Assembly: GCF_039595395.1 (NCBI RefSeq)
Contig: NZ_JBCNLP010000001.1
Span: 3,348,001-3,412,000, forward strand
DNA: 64,000 bases
Reading direction: 5' to 3'
Origin: Novosphingobium sp.
GTDB lineage: Bacteria; Pseudomonadota; Alphaproteobacteria; Sphingomonadales; Sphingomonadaceae
The first letter of the stretch is position 1. Each line of letters opens with the position of its first letter. Below are positions 40,996-51,862 of the stretch, piece after piece. Under the pieces are notes generated by a model. The model saw only the letters and a list, made by a program, of their open reading frames with translations, had not been told where the DNA came from and made no database searches. A program made the position numbers and the translations under genes.

Positions 40996-42344
40996 AGGTC
41001 TCGCGCCGATCGCTGCTGGCCAGCGGTGTCGCCACGGGGCTGGCCGCCACAGCGGTGAAGGCCGCCCCTGCCCCCTCGCGCCGTCCGCTGGCCGCAAAGC
41101 CTCCCATGGGCTGGAACAGTTGGAACAGCTTCGCCACCACCATCACCGAGGCGCAGACTCTGGAAAACGCCCGGATCATGGCGCGCGATCTGCTGCCCTC
41201 CGGCTATGACATTCTGACCGTCGACATCCAGTGGTATGACCCCAGCGCCACCGGCTATGACTACAACGCCAAGCCCGTGCCCGCGATGGATGGCCATGGC
41301 CGCCTGCTGCCCGCCCCCAACCGCTTTCCCTCCAGCGCGGGCGGCAAGGGCTTTGCACCTCTGGCCAGTCAGGTCCACGCCATGGGGTTGCGTTTTGGCG
41401 TGCATCTGCTGCGCGGCATCCCCCGCCTCGCGGTGGAGCGCGACCTGCCGGTGCTGGGCGGTGCCACCACCGCCCGCGCCATCGCCGACACCAACAGCAT
41501 CTGCCCGTGGAACCCGGACATGTATGGCGTCGACATGCGCCGCCCCGGTGCTCAGGCCTATTACGACAGCGTGTTCGCCCTGCTGGCCTCATGGGGCGTG
41601 GATTTCGTCAAGGTGGATGACCTGAGCCGCCCCTATGACGCCCATGCGCCCGAGATCGAGGCCATCGCGACCGCCATCACCCGCTCGGGCCGTCCGATGG
41701 TGCTGAGCATGTCGCCCGGCGAAACGCCCGTGTCGCGCGCCGCCCATGCCAGCCGGCATGCGCAGATGTGGCGCATCTCGGACGATTTCTGGGATGACTG
41801 GGCGATGCTCAAGGCGCAGTTCACCCGTCTGGCCAACTGGAACGGCGCGATGCGCGATCTGGGCAGTGCCAGTCAGGGCTGGCCCGATGCCGATATGCTG
41901 CCGCTGGGCCGTTTGAAGATGGGCACCCGCGAAACCGGCTTCACCCCCGACGAACAGCAGACGCTGATGACTCTGTGGAGCATCGCCCGCTCGCCGCTGA
42001 TCATGGGCGGCGATCTGCGGCACCTCACCCCGGCCACGCTGGCCCTGCTGACCAATCCCGAAGTGCTGGCCGTCAACCAGTCGAGCCACGCCAACCAGCC
42101 GCATTTCTGGGAGGATGATGTCCCCATCTGGTCGGCGCGGGCCCCGGATGGCGCATGGTATCTGGCGCTGTTCAACATTGCCGACAAGGCCAAGGAGGTC
42201 AGGCTCGACCTGCCCCGCCTCGGCCTGCCCGCCGCCGCCAAGGTACGCGATCTGTGGCAGCGCAAGGATGAAGGCCAGACCGGCGCGATCTTCACCCGCG
42301 ATGTGCCCGCGCATGGCTCGCTGCTCTATCGGCTCTCCGCATGA
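40992..42344 (+). CDS. Glycoside hydrolase family 27 (alpha-galactosidase or beta-L-arabinopyranosidase)
   Basis: 450 residues with a Tat-like signal (SRRSLLASGVATGLAATAVK). The GH27 barrel starts KPPMGWNSWNSF; the nucleophile is Asp in DFVKVDDLSRPY and the acid/base Asp lies in WRISDDFWDDW. A C-terminal beta domain spans about 350-450. The nucleophile loop VKVDD differs from the common KYDNC of true alpha-galactosidases, so beta-L-arabinopyranosidase activity is a fair alternative. Overlaps both neighbours by ATGA. Confidence 0.9.
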   Translation: MKVSRRSLLASGVATGLAATAVKAAPAPSRRPLAAKPPMGWNSWNSFATTITEAQTLENARIMARDLLPSGYDILTVDIQWYDPSATGYDYNAKPVPAMDGHGRLLPAPNRFPSSAGGKGFAPLASQVHAMGLRFGVHLLRGIPRLAVERDLPVLGGATTARAIADTNSICPWNPDMYGVDMRRPGAQAYYDSVFALLASWGVDFVKVDDLSRPYDAHAPEIEAIATAITRSGRPMVLSMSPGETPVSRAAHASRHAQMWRISDDFWDDWAMLKAQFTRLANWNGAMRDLGSASQGWPDADMLPLGRLKMGTRETGFTPDEQQTLMTLWSIARSPLIMGGDLRHLTPATLALLTNPEVLAVNQSSHANQPHFWEDDVPIWSARAPDGAWYLALFNIADKAKEVRLDLPRLGLPAAAKVRDLWQRKDEGQTGAIFTRDVPAHGSLLYRLSA

Positions 42345-43816
42345 TGGCGCGTGGCCTGTTGATGGCGGCGCTGCTGGCGGCCTCTGCCCAGGCGCAAGCT
42401 GCCGAACAGCCCGTCACCATCGCGCTCTCGGCGGATCGCGCGACCGACGGCCCGGCCTTCGAGGGCTGGGGCACGGCGCTGGCATGGTTCGCCGAGGTGA
42501 CGGGCGGCTACCCCGCCCCGGTGCGCGAGCATCTGGCCGACCTGTTCTATGGCAAGGACGGCCTTGGCTGGACCATCGCGCGCTTCAACATCGGCGGCGG
42601 CAATGCGGCGGCCACCCCGCCCTATCTGCGCCCCGGCGCGGCGGTGCCCGGTTACTGGCATCAACCCGCGGGCACCTCTGGCCATGACTGGTGGCGCCCC
42701 GATCAGCCGCAAATGTGGGACTGGAATGCCGACCCCAACCAGCGCTGGTGGCTCGATGCCGTGAAAGCCCGTGTGCAGGCGCCCATCTTCGAGGCTTTCT
42801 CCAACTCGCCGCCATGGTTCATGACCGTGAGCGGGCGCGTCTCGGGCGCGGAAAAAGGCCGCGACGACAATCTGCGCGAAGGGCAGGAACAGGTCTTCGC
42901 GCAGTATCTGGCCCGCTCGGTCGAGGAATTGCAGAAGCGCCACGGTATCCACTTCCGCACCCTCTCCCCCGTCAATGAGCCCAACACCGATTATTGGTTC
43001 GCCGCCAACACGCAGGAAGGCGCGCATTGGAGCCCGGCGCGGCAAGCGGCCATGGTGGAAGCCAGCGCACAGGCCTTGCAGGCGCGCGGCCTCACCACGC
43101 AAATCGCGGCGATGGACGAGACCAATTCGGACACCTTCCTGATCGACTGGGCGGCCTATCCGGCGCCGACGCGCGCGCTGATCGGCCAGCTCAACGTCCA
43201 CAGCTATGGCACGCTGTATCAGACCGGGGTGCGCGATGCCGCCGCATCCGCAAATATCCGCCTGTGGATGTCGGAGAACGATACGCCCGACAAGGGCGGC
43301 CCCGAAAGCTTCACCGCCATGGCGCCCGCGCTGGCTCTGGCCGACCATATCGTGGCCGATCTGCGCCATCTGCAACCCAGCGCCTGGGTCTTCTGGCAGG
43401 CAGTGGAAAATCTGAGCGCGCGCGATGGCAAGCCCGGTTCCAATTGGGGGCTGATCAAGATGGACCTGCAGGCCGCGCCCGATGCGCCGCATCCCATCTC
43501 CATCACCAGCAAATATTGGGCGATGGCCAATTTCAGCCGCTATCTGCGCCCCGGCATGCACCTGTTCCGCCCCGCTGACGAGGACACCATTGGCGGCGCC
43601 AGCCCCGACGGGCGCGAGCTGGTCTTCGTGCATGTGAACCCCGGCACCACCCCGCGCCATCTGGCGCTGAACGTGCCGGGCGCATGGTCGGTGCAGACCG
43701 TGACCACCGCGCGCGATCATCAGGCACAGGCCGATACGCCCCGGCTCGGGCAGGATCGCTTCACCGTGCCGGTGGAGCCCGAAACGATCACCACGATCCG
43801 TCTGCGCCGTCGCTGA
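42341..43816 (+). CDS. Glycoside hydrolase family 30, likely endo-beta-1,6-galactanase
   Basis: 491 residues with a signal peptide (MMARGLLMAALLAASAQA). The barrel begins FEGWGTALAWFAEVTGG, as in subfamily 5 beta-1,6-galactanases. The acid/base Glu is in LSPVNEPNTDYW and the nucleophile Glu in RLWMSENDTPD. A beta-sandwich C-terminal domain follows from about residue 400. Together with GH27 and GH35 this points to type II arabinogalactan side chains. Last gene of the operon; a hairpin follows. Confidence 0.9.
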   Translation: MMARGLLMAALLAASAQAQAAEQPVTIALSADRATDGPAFEGWGTALAWFAEVTGGYPAPVREHLADLFYGKDGLGWTIARFNIGGGNAAATPPYLRPGAAVPGYWHQPAGTSGHDWWRPDQPQMWDWNADPNQRWWLDAVKARVQAPIFEAFSNSPPWFMTVSGRVSGAEKGRDDNLREGQEQVFAQYLARSVEELQKRHGIHFRTLSPVNEPNTDYWFAANTQEGAHWSPARQAAMVEASAQALQARGLTTQIAAMDETNSDTFLIDWAAYPAPTRALIGQLNVHSYGTLYQTGVRDAAASANIRLWMSENDTPDKGGPESFTAMAPALALADHIVADLRHLQPSAWVFWQAVENLSARDGKPGSNWGLIKMDLQAAPDAPHPISITSKYWAMANFSRYLRPGMHLFRPADEDTIGGASPDGRELVFVHVNPGTTPRHLALNVPGAWSVQTVTTARDHQAQADTPRLGQDRFTVPVEPETITTIRLRRR

Positions 43817-43819
43817 GAC

Positions 43820-43852
43820 GCCGGATGGCAGGCCCATTGCCTGCCATCCGGC
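43820..43852. terminator. Hairpin between convergent GH30 and isomerase genes
   Basis: A perfect 14-bp stem (GCCGGATGGCAGGC and complement) with a CCATT loop directly after the GH30 stop. The U-tract is poor (CCCTTGCTC), but position and symmetry suit a bidirectional terminator. Confidence 0.75.
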
Positions 43853-43858
43853 CCTTGC

Positions 43859-44833
43859 TCAGAAGCCGAACAGCGCCTGCCGGGCGATCTTCTGGGCGCC
43901 CATCGCATCCTGCCGGTCCTGCGCGGCCTGCAAGGCGGCCCAGTCCAGCCGGTCCAGCGCGCCATCGATATGTTTCAGGAAATCGATGGCCATATCGGCG
44001 GCCTCGACACAGTTTTCGCGGAAAGGAAACTGGTCGAGCTGCCACACGCCTTCCCACTTGTTCTTGCGCAGCGTGTAGAAGAATTCGAACAGTTCGATGG
44101 GGTGGACGGTGCCCGCCACCATATCATCGTCCCAACTGCGCAGATTGTCGTTCACATCCATGCCGAACAGGCGGCCATGGTCGATGGCAAGCTGCGCGGA
44201 ATCCGCCGGACTCTCGCCGCCGAACAGCGCATGGCCGAAGTCCAGCAGAATGCCCACGTTAGGAAGGCCCATCGCCTCGATCCCCAGCAGGGTGCGCGCC
44301 ACCGAGGAATAGCTCATATGCACGCGCGGCTCGCGCGGCTTGTATTCGATGACGAATTTGAGGTCGGGGTTCTGGCTGGCCAGCTCACCGATGCCCTCGA
44401 CCGAATAGCGCCAGATCTGCTTGTAGTCGGCCTGAAACGGATAGTCCCAGCCATCCTGCCCCGGCCACAGCTTCACGTAAGACGCGCCGAAACGGCGCAC
44501 CAGATCGGCGGCCTGATTGCACATCTCATTGGCGCGGCGGCGCACCCCGGCATCGGGATTGGTGAAGGCGCCCTTGGAAAATTCGCGCGTGTAGATTTCC
44601 GGCGTGATGCCGATCACCGAGAGGTTGTTGCGCTTCAACGCCACCTCGACCTCATCCACCGAAATGTCAGGGCTCCACGGCGCATTGATGTCCACCACCG
44701 ACAGGTCACGCACCTGCCCCGCCAGATCGATCATCTCGATCAGCGTCTTGGCCGGACCGTAGCCATCGGTGGCATAGCGGTCGAGATAGGTGGCAAAGTG
44801 CCAGATACCGGCACCGAAGGTCAGCTTGCTCAT
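43859..44833 (-). CDS. TIM-barrel sugar isomerase, candidate D-apiose isomerase
   Basis: 324 residues of the AP-endonuclease-2/xylose-isomerase fold. Candidate metal ligands are Glu in FVIEYKPREPR, Asp and His in ILLDFGHALF, Asp in GMDVNDNLRSWD and Asp in WQLDQFPF. It ends the operon that encodes a ribose-type ABC importer and faces a split transketolase, FGGY kinase and TIM. In the transketolase pathway for D-apiose an isomerase of this fold forms apulose. The assignment rests on the gene set, not on diagnostic residues; erythrose/threose or other branched sugars are alternatives. Confidence 0.75.
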   Translation of the reverse strand: MSKLTFGAGIWHFATYLDRYATDGYGPAKTLIEMIDLAGQVRDLSVVDINAPWSPDISVDEVEVALKRNNLSVIGITPEIYTREFSKGAFTNPDAGVRRRANEMCNQAADLVRRFGASYVKLWPGQDGWDYPFQADYKQIWRYSVEGIGELASQNPDLKFVIEYKPREPRVHMSYSSVARTLLGIEAMGLPNVGILLDFGHALFGGESPADSAQLAIDHGRLFGMDVNDNLRSWDDDMVAGTVHPIELFEFFYTLRKNKWEGVWQLDQFPFRENCVEAADMAIDFLKHIDGALDRLDWAALQAAQDRQDAMGAQKIARQALFGF

Positions 44834-44866
44834 GACAATCCTCTCACAGATTGGGGGGAATAGGGC

Positions 44867-45823
44867 TCAGTGCCCGAGGGCAAAATTGTTCAGACGCGCG
44901 GCATTGGCACGGGTGATCAGCAGGCAATCCATGATGAGTTTCTCATCCTGCCCGGTGCTGCCGGTCTTCAGGAAACGATCCGCCAGCTCGACGGCAAACT
45001 GCGCTTGCCGCCAGGCCGGTTGCAGCACCGTGGCGACCGCCTTGCCCTGCTGGATGGCATCGCGCACATCGTTCGAACCGTCGAAGCCGACCACCACCAC
45101 ATCCTGCCGACCGGCGCCCTGCAAGGCCGCGATGGCACCCATCGCCATCGTGTCATTCCCGGCGATCACGCCCTTGATCTCGGGATGGGCCTGAAGGATC
45201 GACTGCACCTTGGTAAAGGCCTCGGACTGGCTCCAGTTGGCCGATTGCCGCGCGGTCAGATGCAGCGCGGGATATTGATCGAGCACCTGATGGAAGCCCT
45301 TCGACCGGATCGCCGCATTGGTGTCGGACTCCTTGCCGACCAGCTCGACGTAATCGCCCTTCTCGCCAAGGCCCTGCGCAAAGGCCTGAGCCCCCTGCAT
45401 CGCGCCCTGATAATTGTTCGAGACGATCTGCACCTTCGCCAGCCCGCGCGCCGCGATCTCGCGGTCGATCAGGAAGACCGGGATGCCCGCATTCTTCGCC
45501 TTGCGCACCGCCGCCACACTGGCCTCCGCCCCGGCATTGTCGAGGATGATCGCGGCGGCATTGCGGGCGATGGCGGTGTCGATCAGCTCGCTCTGCCTGA
45601 AGGCATCGTCACCATGCGAGAACTTCAGCGTCTGATAGCCCAGTTCCGCCGCACGGGCCTGAGCCCCCAGCGCCTCCTGCCCGAAGAAAGGATTGTCCAG
45701 CGAGGGCGTGATGACCACGATCAGATGGGATGCCTTATGTGCCGCCTGCCCCCACAGGGCCAGAGCACCCAGCGCCAGTGCGCCCAAAGCAATCCCCGCA
45801 ATCGTGCCACGCCCAAGCTTCAT
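44867..45823 (-). CDS. Sugar ABC transporter periplasmic substrate-binding protein
   Basis: 318 residues of the RbsB-like type I periplasmic-binding fold with a signal segment (GTIAGIALGALALGALALWG). Typical stretches are VVITPSLDNPFFGQEALGAQ, INSAIIDNAGAEASVAAV-like region near 90-110 (here AAIILDNAGAEASVAAVRKA), and VIAGNDTMAMGAIAAL near 225. Overlaps the DeoR gene by ATGA. It sets substrate specificity of the importer; the sugar is inferred to be apiose from context. Confidence 0.9.
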   Translation of the reverse strand: MKLGRGTIAGIALGALALGALALWGQAAHKASHLIVVITPSLDNPFFGQEALGAQARAAELGYQTLKFSHGDDAFRQSELIDTAIARNAAAIILDNAGAEASVAAVRKAKNAGIPVFLIDREIAARGLAKVQIVSNNYQGAMQGAQAFAQGLGEKGDYVELVGKESDTNAAIRSKGFHQVLDQYPALHLTARQSANWSQSEAFTKVQSILQAHPEIKGVIAGNDTMAMGAIAALQGAGRQDVVVVGFDGSNDVRDAIQQGKAVATVLQPAWRQAQFAVELADRFLKTGSTGQDEKLIMDCLLITRANAARLNNFALGH

Positions 45824-46635
45824 GCAACTATGACCTCTATTCCCGCATCCTCGAACCGCACCCTGTCGGCGTCCGAGATGCCGCTGTCGGTGATCAGGCC
45901 ATGGATCATGCTGACCGGCCCAATGGCTGAAAAAGAACGACGCCCGATCTTGCTGGAATCGACCACCAGCCAGACCTTCTCCGCACTGGCGATCATCGCC
46001 CGCTTGATCGGCAGGTCGCCCAGCGAGGGAATGGTGATCCCCTCCTCGATCGAGACCGCCGCCGCCGCCAGAAACAGGCTCTTTACGAAAAGCCCGTTGA
46101 AATAATCCGCCGATCCCTCGCCGCTGACCGACAAAGTGGGCGCCTTGAACTGCCCGCCAGGCATCAGCACGGTGATCGAGGGCTGCGCCCCCAGCATCAG
46201 CGCGATGTTGAGCCCATTGGTGATCACCGTCAGATCGCGCCGCTCCAGCAGCCCCGCCGCCACTTCGGAGGTGGTCGAGCCGCTGTCCAGCGTGATCGTC
46301 TCGCCATCGCTGACCAGAGCGGCGGCGGCGCGGCCGATGCGCTGCTTGGCGTCCATATTCTCATGATGCTGCAGCGCCATCGAGCGCACCTGATGCGGCA
46401 CCGATTTGAGATAGGCCCCGCCATGCACACGCTCGATCTGGCCATCGGCCTCCAGCCGCTCCAGATCCTGGCGGATGGTCACTTCCGAAACATTGAAAGC
46501 CTTGGACAGGTCGCGCACCCGCGCGCTGCCTTCCTCGCGCATCCATTCCATGATCTCGGCCCGGCGCCCTTCGGCGAAGCGTGCGCCGCCACCTTCGGAG
46601 CGACGATGTTCGTCCTCGTGTTTCTCTTGCGCCAT
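45820..46635 (-). CDS. DeoR-family sugar-operon repressor
   Basis: 271 residues. HTH at about 25-80 with RRAEIMEWMREEGSARVRDL and VSEVTIRQDLERLEADG, and a DeoR sugar-phosphate-binding domain at 100-255 (GETITLDSGSTTSEVAAG and VITNGLNIALML). The ATG directly follows the permease stop. It is embedded in the transporter operon and likely represses both divergent operons through the ATCGAAAG inverted repeat at 49972-50005. The inducer is probably a sugar phosphate of the pathway. Confidence 0.92.
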   Translation of the reverse strand: MAQEKHEDEHRRSEGGGARFAEGRRAEIMEWMREEGSARVRDLSKAFNVSEVTIRQDLERLEADGQIERVHGGAYLKSVPHQVRSMALQHHENMDAKQRIGRAAAALVSDGETITLDSGSTTSEVAAGLLERRDLTVITNGLNIALMLGAQPSITVLMPGGQFKAPTLSVSGEGSADYFNGLFVKSLFLAAAAVSIEEGITIPSLGDLPIKRAMIASAEKVWLVVDSSKIGRRSFSAIGPVSMIHGLITDSGISDADRVRFEDAGIEVIVA

Positions 46636-47705
46636 TCAACCCAGCCTTTCCTGCAAACGATCAAGCACCACGGCGGTGACAATCACCGCGCCCTTGATGA
46701 CCATCTGCCAGAATTCGCTGATACCGACCATCACCATACCGTCACCCAGCACACCGATGACGCAGGCGCCGGTCAGCGTGCCCGCAATCGTGCCTCGCCC
46801 ACCGGTGAGCGAGGCACCGCCCAACACCACGGCGGCAATGCTGCTGAGTTCGAAACTTTCGCCCGAGGCCGGATGCGCCGCCTCCAGATCGGAGGCGACC
46901 AGCATGCCGACCACCGCCGCCATTGCTCCGGAAATGGCGTAGACGGCATATTTGATCCGATCCACCCGCACGCCCGAAAGCAGCGCGGCCCGCTCGCTGC
47001 CGCCCACCGCATAGACGCGGCGGCCAAAAGTGGTGCGCGCCGCCACGAAACCCGCGCCCAAAGCGATAATCGCCAGAATCCACACCGGCACCGGAATGCC
47101 CAGTACCATCCCCGCGCCCAGCCATGAGAAACCCTCATTGCCCAGCGCCGGATTGCCGACCAGATTGGGAAAGGTCGCGCCGTTGGACATCAGCATCGCC
47201 GCGCCGCGTGCCATGTACAGCATGCCCAGAGTGGCGATAAAGGGCGCCACCTGAAAGCGGTTGACCATCAAGCCGTTGAACAGGCCAAGGGCCGCGCCCA
47301 GCGCCACCACCATCGCCGCCATCAAGGGCACCGAAGGGTAAATCACCACGCCCAGCGCCGTCAGCGGCAGGCCATTGAGGATCAGCGCCCCGGCCACCAT
47401 CCCCGCCAGTCCGGCAATCGAGCCCACCGAGAGGTCGATGCAGCCGGTCAGGATCACAAAGGTCATGCCGATGGCCAGGATCGCCACGATGGCGATGTGT
47501 TTCAGCATGATCAGCGCATTGCCCAGCGACAGGAAATTGGGCGCCAGCACCGCGAAGATCGCCACCACCACCACCAGCGCCAGCACCGTGCGGAATTTCA
47601 GCAGCAGCGCCATGGCCTGCGCCTTCCCCCGAGATTCGGCGGTTTGCGGTTCAATGCTGGTGGCCAAGGCCTTGCCCTTTTCGCTGATGGATTTCGCCAG
47701 AGTGT

Positions 47706-47709
<4 letters not shown>
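46636..47709 (-). CDS. Sugar ABC transporter permease (RbsC-like)
   Basis: 357 residues with about ten membrane helices. The segment ILTGCIDLSVGSIAGLAGMV near 90-110 and IAAVVLGGASLTGGRGTIAG near 290 are signatures of ribose/xylose-type permeases. It pairs with the ATPase gene, overlapping by ATGA, and probably forms a homodimeric channel. Confidence 0.94.
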
Positions 47710-49210
<1,501 letters not shown>

Positions 49211-49214
<4 letters not shown>

Positions 49215-49861
49215 GATGCTGTTACCTGCAACGGCATCACCTGCCACGGCTCGCCATCGGCAGGCGCCTGAGTCGCGCCGATAACATCGACCTGCGCTCC
49301 GGGCGCCAGATGCGCCGCCACCGGCACCACCGCGCGCAAGGCATGATCGTTCAGCGCCCCTGCCACCGCGCCATAAGCCAGTTGATCGGGCAGATCGTTG
49401 AAGGACAGAAATTTCAGGGAATCGCGCAAGCCCGTGGACAACACCACCGGCCCCAGCGCCACCGACACCGGCCCCACCCCCGCGACATCCACCACCATCA
49501 CCCCGGCGCGCGAGTGCCGATCAATCGACACCACCTTGCCGCGCGCGCTGACCATAAAGATCCAGGGCGCCTCGCTGGAGGACCGACGCCCATGCTGCGC
49601 GCCATAGGCATCGAGCGAACCCGCCTTCGCCTGCCCCGCCAAAGGCGCCAGCGGCACGGTGGCCTGCGTCAAAGCCGGAACCACCTTGCCCTGCCACATG
49701 CCGTCCACCAGCGCGGAGGCATCGAATCCTCCCTGCGCCACAGCGCGCATCTGGCGATCCTGCTCCAGCGTCAGCACCTTGCAGCCGCCCAGCGCCGCCA
49801 CAAGGGCAGCGGCAGCACAAAAGCGCAGTGCAGGCGTGGTGTTCAGTCCCTTGGGGGCCAC
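49211..49861 (-). CDS. DUF2291 lipoprotein of the sugar transporter operon
   Basis: 216 residues from a GTG start (VAPKGLNTTPALRF) preceded by AGAGAGG. A lipoprotein signal ends in the lipobox ALGGC (Cys about 27), so the mature protein should be membrane-anchored in the periplasm. The body has FDASALVDGMWQGKVVPAL and LSFNDLPDQLAYGAVAGALN as in DUF2291. This family is found beside ribose-type ABC transporters; it may assist the importer, but no activity is known. First gene of its operon. Confidence 0.82.
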
Positions 49862-49971
49862 GGCTATCCTCTCTTTGCAATCTTTTATGATCGCCTTCGT
49901 TGGAGCCAAGCTAACCTGACTATCGCCCCCTGACAAGCGCACAAACTCAAAAAACATAAGGAAACGAAAAA

Positions 49972-50005
49972 ATCGAAAGCCGATCTCTTGCCAATAACTT
50001 TCGAT
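49972..50005. promoter_or_regulatory. Inverted repeat in the divergent sugar promoter, DeoR operator candidate
   Basis: ATCGAAAG (49972-49979) and CTTTCGAT (49998-50005), perfect 8-bp arms 18 bases apart, between the two divergent operons. GAAA/TTTC-containing repeats are usual for DeoR-family operators. Confidence 0.5.
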
Positions 50006-50037
50006 TGCGATAGCCAGAGCCTCGATAAGGAGAGCCG

Positions 50038-50907
50038 ATGCCCATGCCCCAACCTCTGTCGCAATCCGGCGCAGACATTGCCCAGCGCGCCGCTCACGTG
50101 CGCGATATGGCCCGCTGGGTGCGCCGACGCGCCCTGCGCATGGCCTTCGAGGCCAAGCAGGGCCACCCCGGCGGCGACCTTTCGGTCACCGACATTCTGG
50201 CCACGCTTTATTTCGATGCGATGCGTTACGACCCCACCAATCCCCGCTGGGAGGCACGCGACCGCTTCATCCTTTCCAAGGGCCATGCCACCGGCGCGCT
50301 CTACAGCACGCTGGCCAAGGCCGGCTTCTTCCCCGAGGAGGAGCTGACATCCTATATGCAGCCCCTCTCGCGCCTCAACGGCCACCCCAACCGGGTGAAG
50401 ATCCCCGGCGTGGAAACCAACACCGGTCCGCTGGGCCATGGCATGCCGATCGCGGTGGGCATCGCCATCGCCGGGCAAATCGACGCTGGTCAGAATGGCA
50501 GGGCCGATTACCGCGTCTTCGTCACCACCGGCGATGGCGAGCTTCAGGAAGGCAGCAATTGGGAAGCCGCGATGACCGCAGGCCACCGCAAGCTGTCGAA
50601 CCTCACCCTGATCGTCGACCGCAACCGCCTGCAGCAGGGCGCCTCGACCGAGGACACCGTCACGCTGGAGCCGCTGGCCGACAAATGGCGCGCCTTCGGT
50701 TGGGATGTTGAGGAGATCGACGGGCATGATATCACGGCGCTGCTGCCGCTGCTCGACGGTTCGCTTGCGCGCGACAAGCCGCTGTGCATCATCGCCAACA
50801 CGGTGAAGGGCAAAGGCGTGTCCTTCATGGAAAACAAGGCGGCCTGGCATCACGGCATCCCCACTGCCGAACAATTCGCCCAGGCCATGCAGGAGCTGGA
50901 AGCATGA
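50038..50907 (+). CDS. Transketolase, N-terminal (thiamine diphosphate-binding) subunit
   Basis: 289 residues, the first half of a split transketolase. The ThDP/Mg motif is GDGELQEGSNWEAAMTAGH (GDG near 165, Asn in the expected place); FEAKQGHPGGDLSVTDILA and SKGHATGALYSTLA carry the substrate-site His residues. AAGGAG precedes the ATG. Overlaps the C-terminal subunit gene (ATGA). With the kinase and TIM downstream it resembles apulose-4-phosphate transketolase subunit A, which moves a two-carbon unit to glyceraldehyde 3-phosphate giving xylulose 5-phosphate and DHAP. Confidence 0.9.
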   Translation: MPMPQPLSQSGADIAQRAAHVRDMARWVRRRALRMAFEAKQGHPGGDLSVTDILATLYFDAMRYDPTNPRWEARDRFILSKGHATGALYSTLAKAGFFPEEELTSYMQPLSRLNGHPNRVKIPGVETNTGPLGHGMPIAVGIAIAGQIDAGQNGRADYRVFVTTGDGELQEGSNWEAAMTAGHRKLSNLTLIVDRNRLQQGASTEDTVTLEPLADKWRAFGWDVEEIDGHDITALLPLLDGSLARDKPLCIIANTVKGKGVSFMENKAAWHHGIPTAEQFAQAMQELEA

Positions 50908-51854
50908 GCGCCGCCGCAACCAAGACCGGCCTGTTCGATTGCCGCGACGCCTATGTCGCCACGCTGGAGGCTTTGGGCGCCGAGAACAGCAGCATCGTCG
51001 CCGTGGTGAATGACAGCGTGGGCTCCAGCAAGCTTGGCAAATTCCGCGAGAAATTCCCCGAGCGCCTGATCAATGTCGGCATTGCCGAGCAGAATATGAT
51101 CGGCGTCGGCGCGGGTCTGGCCAATGGCGGCAAGGTCGCCTTTGTCAGCGGCGCCTCCTGCTTTCTGACGGGCCGTTCGCTGGAGCAGGTGAAGGCCGAT
51201 GTCGCCTATTCGCAGGCCAATGTGAAGCTTTGCGGCATTTCCAGCGGCGTGGCCTATGGCGAACTCGGCCCGACACACCATTCCATCGAGGATGTCGCCT
51301 GGCTGCGTACCATGGGCAACATCGACATCATCGTCCCCGCCGACCCCTGGGAAACCGAGCAGGCGATCCGCCATGCCGCCGCCACGGAGGGCCCGGTCTT
51401 TATCCGCATCAGCCGCATGGGCGTTCCCGCGCTGGAACGCCCCGAGGATGCGCAATTCCAGATCGGCAAGGCCGAAGTGCTGCAGCAGGGCGATGACGCC
51501 GCCATCCTCGCCAACGGCACCGTGGTGTGCCGCGCTTTGGAAGCCGCGAAAGCCTTGGCCGCAGAGGGCATCAACGCCCGCGTGGTCAATATGAGCAGCA
51601 TGTCGCCCATCGATGAGGCCGCGATCCTTTCTGCCGCGCAGACCGGCGCCATCGTCACCGCCGAGGAGCATTCGGTGCGCGGCGGCCTTGGCGGCGCCGT
51701 GGCCGAGATCATCGCGCAGAACACCCCCTGCCGCCTGAAAATTCTGGGCTTCGAGGGCTTCCAGCCCACCGGCTCGGCGGAGTTCCTGATGGAGCAGGCC
51801 GGGCTCACCGCCGACCATATCGCGGCCAGCGTCCGCAAGCTGCTCGACCGGTAA
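50904..51854 (+). CDS. Transketolase, C-terminal (pyrimidine-binding) subunit
   Basis: 316 residues, the second half of the split transketolase. The conserved Glu that activates ThDP is in VGIAEQNMIGVGAGLA; GELGPTHHSIEDVAWLR carries the His pair of the active site. The C-terminal ferredoxin-like domain begins near 190 (VLQQGDDAAILANG). Starts inside the N-subunit stop. The two chains should form an alpha2beta2 enzyme. Confidence 0.92.
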   Translation: MSAAATKTGLFDCRDAYVATLEALGAENSSIVAVVNDSVGSSKLGKFREKFPERLINVGIAEQNMIGVGAGLANGGKVAFVSGASCFLTGRSLEQVKADVAYSQANVKLCGISSGVAYGELGPTHHSIEDVAWLRTMGNIDIIVPADPWETEQAIRHAAATEGPVFIRISRMGVPALERPEDAQFQIGKAEVLQQGDDAAILANGTVVCRALEAAKALAAEGINARVVNMSSMSPIDEAAILSAAQTGAIVTAEEHSVRGGLGGAVAEIIAQNTPCRLKILGFEGFQPTGSAEFLMEQAGLTADHIAASVRKLLDR

Positions 51855-51862
51855 GCGCCGCC

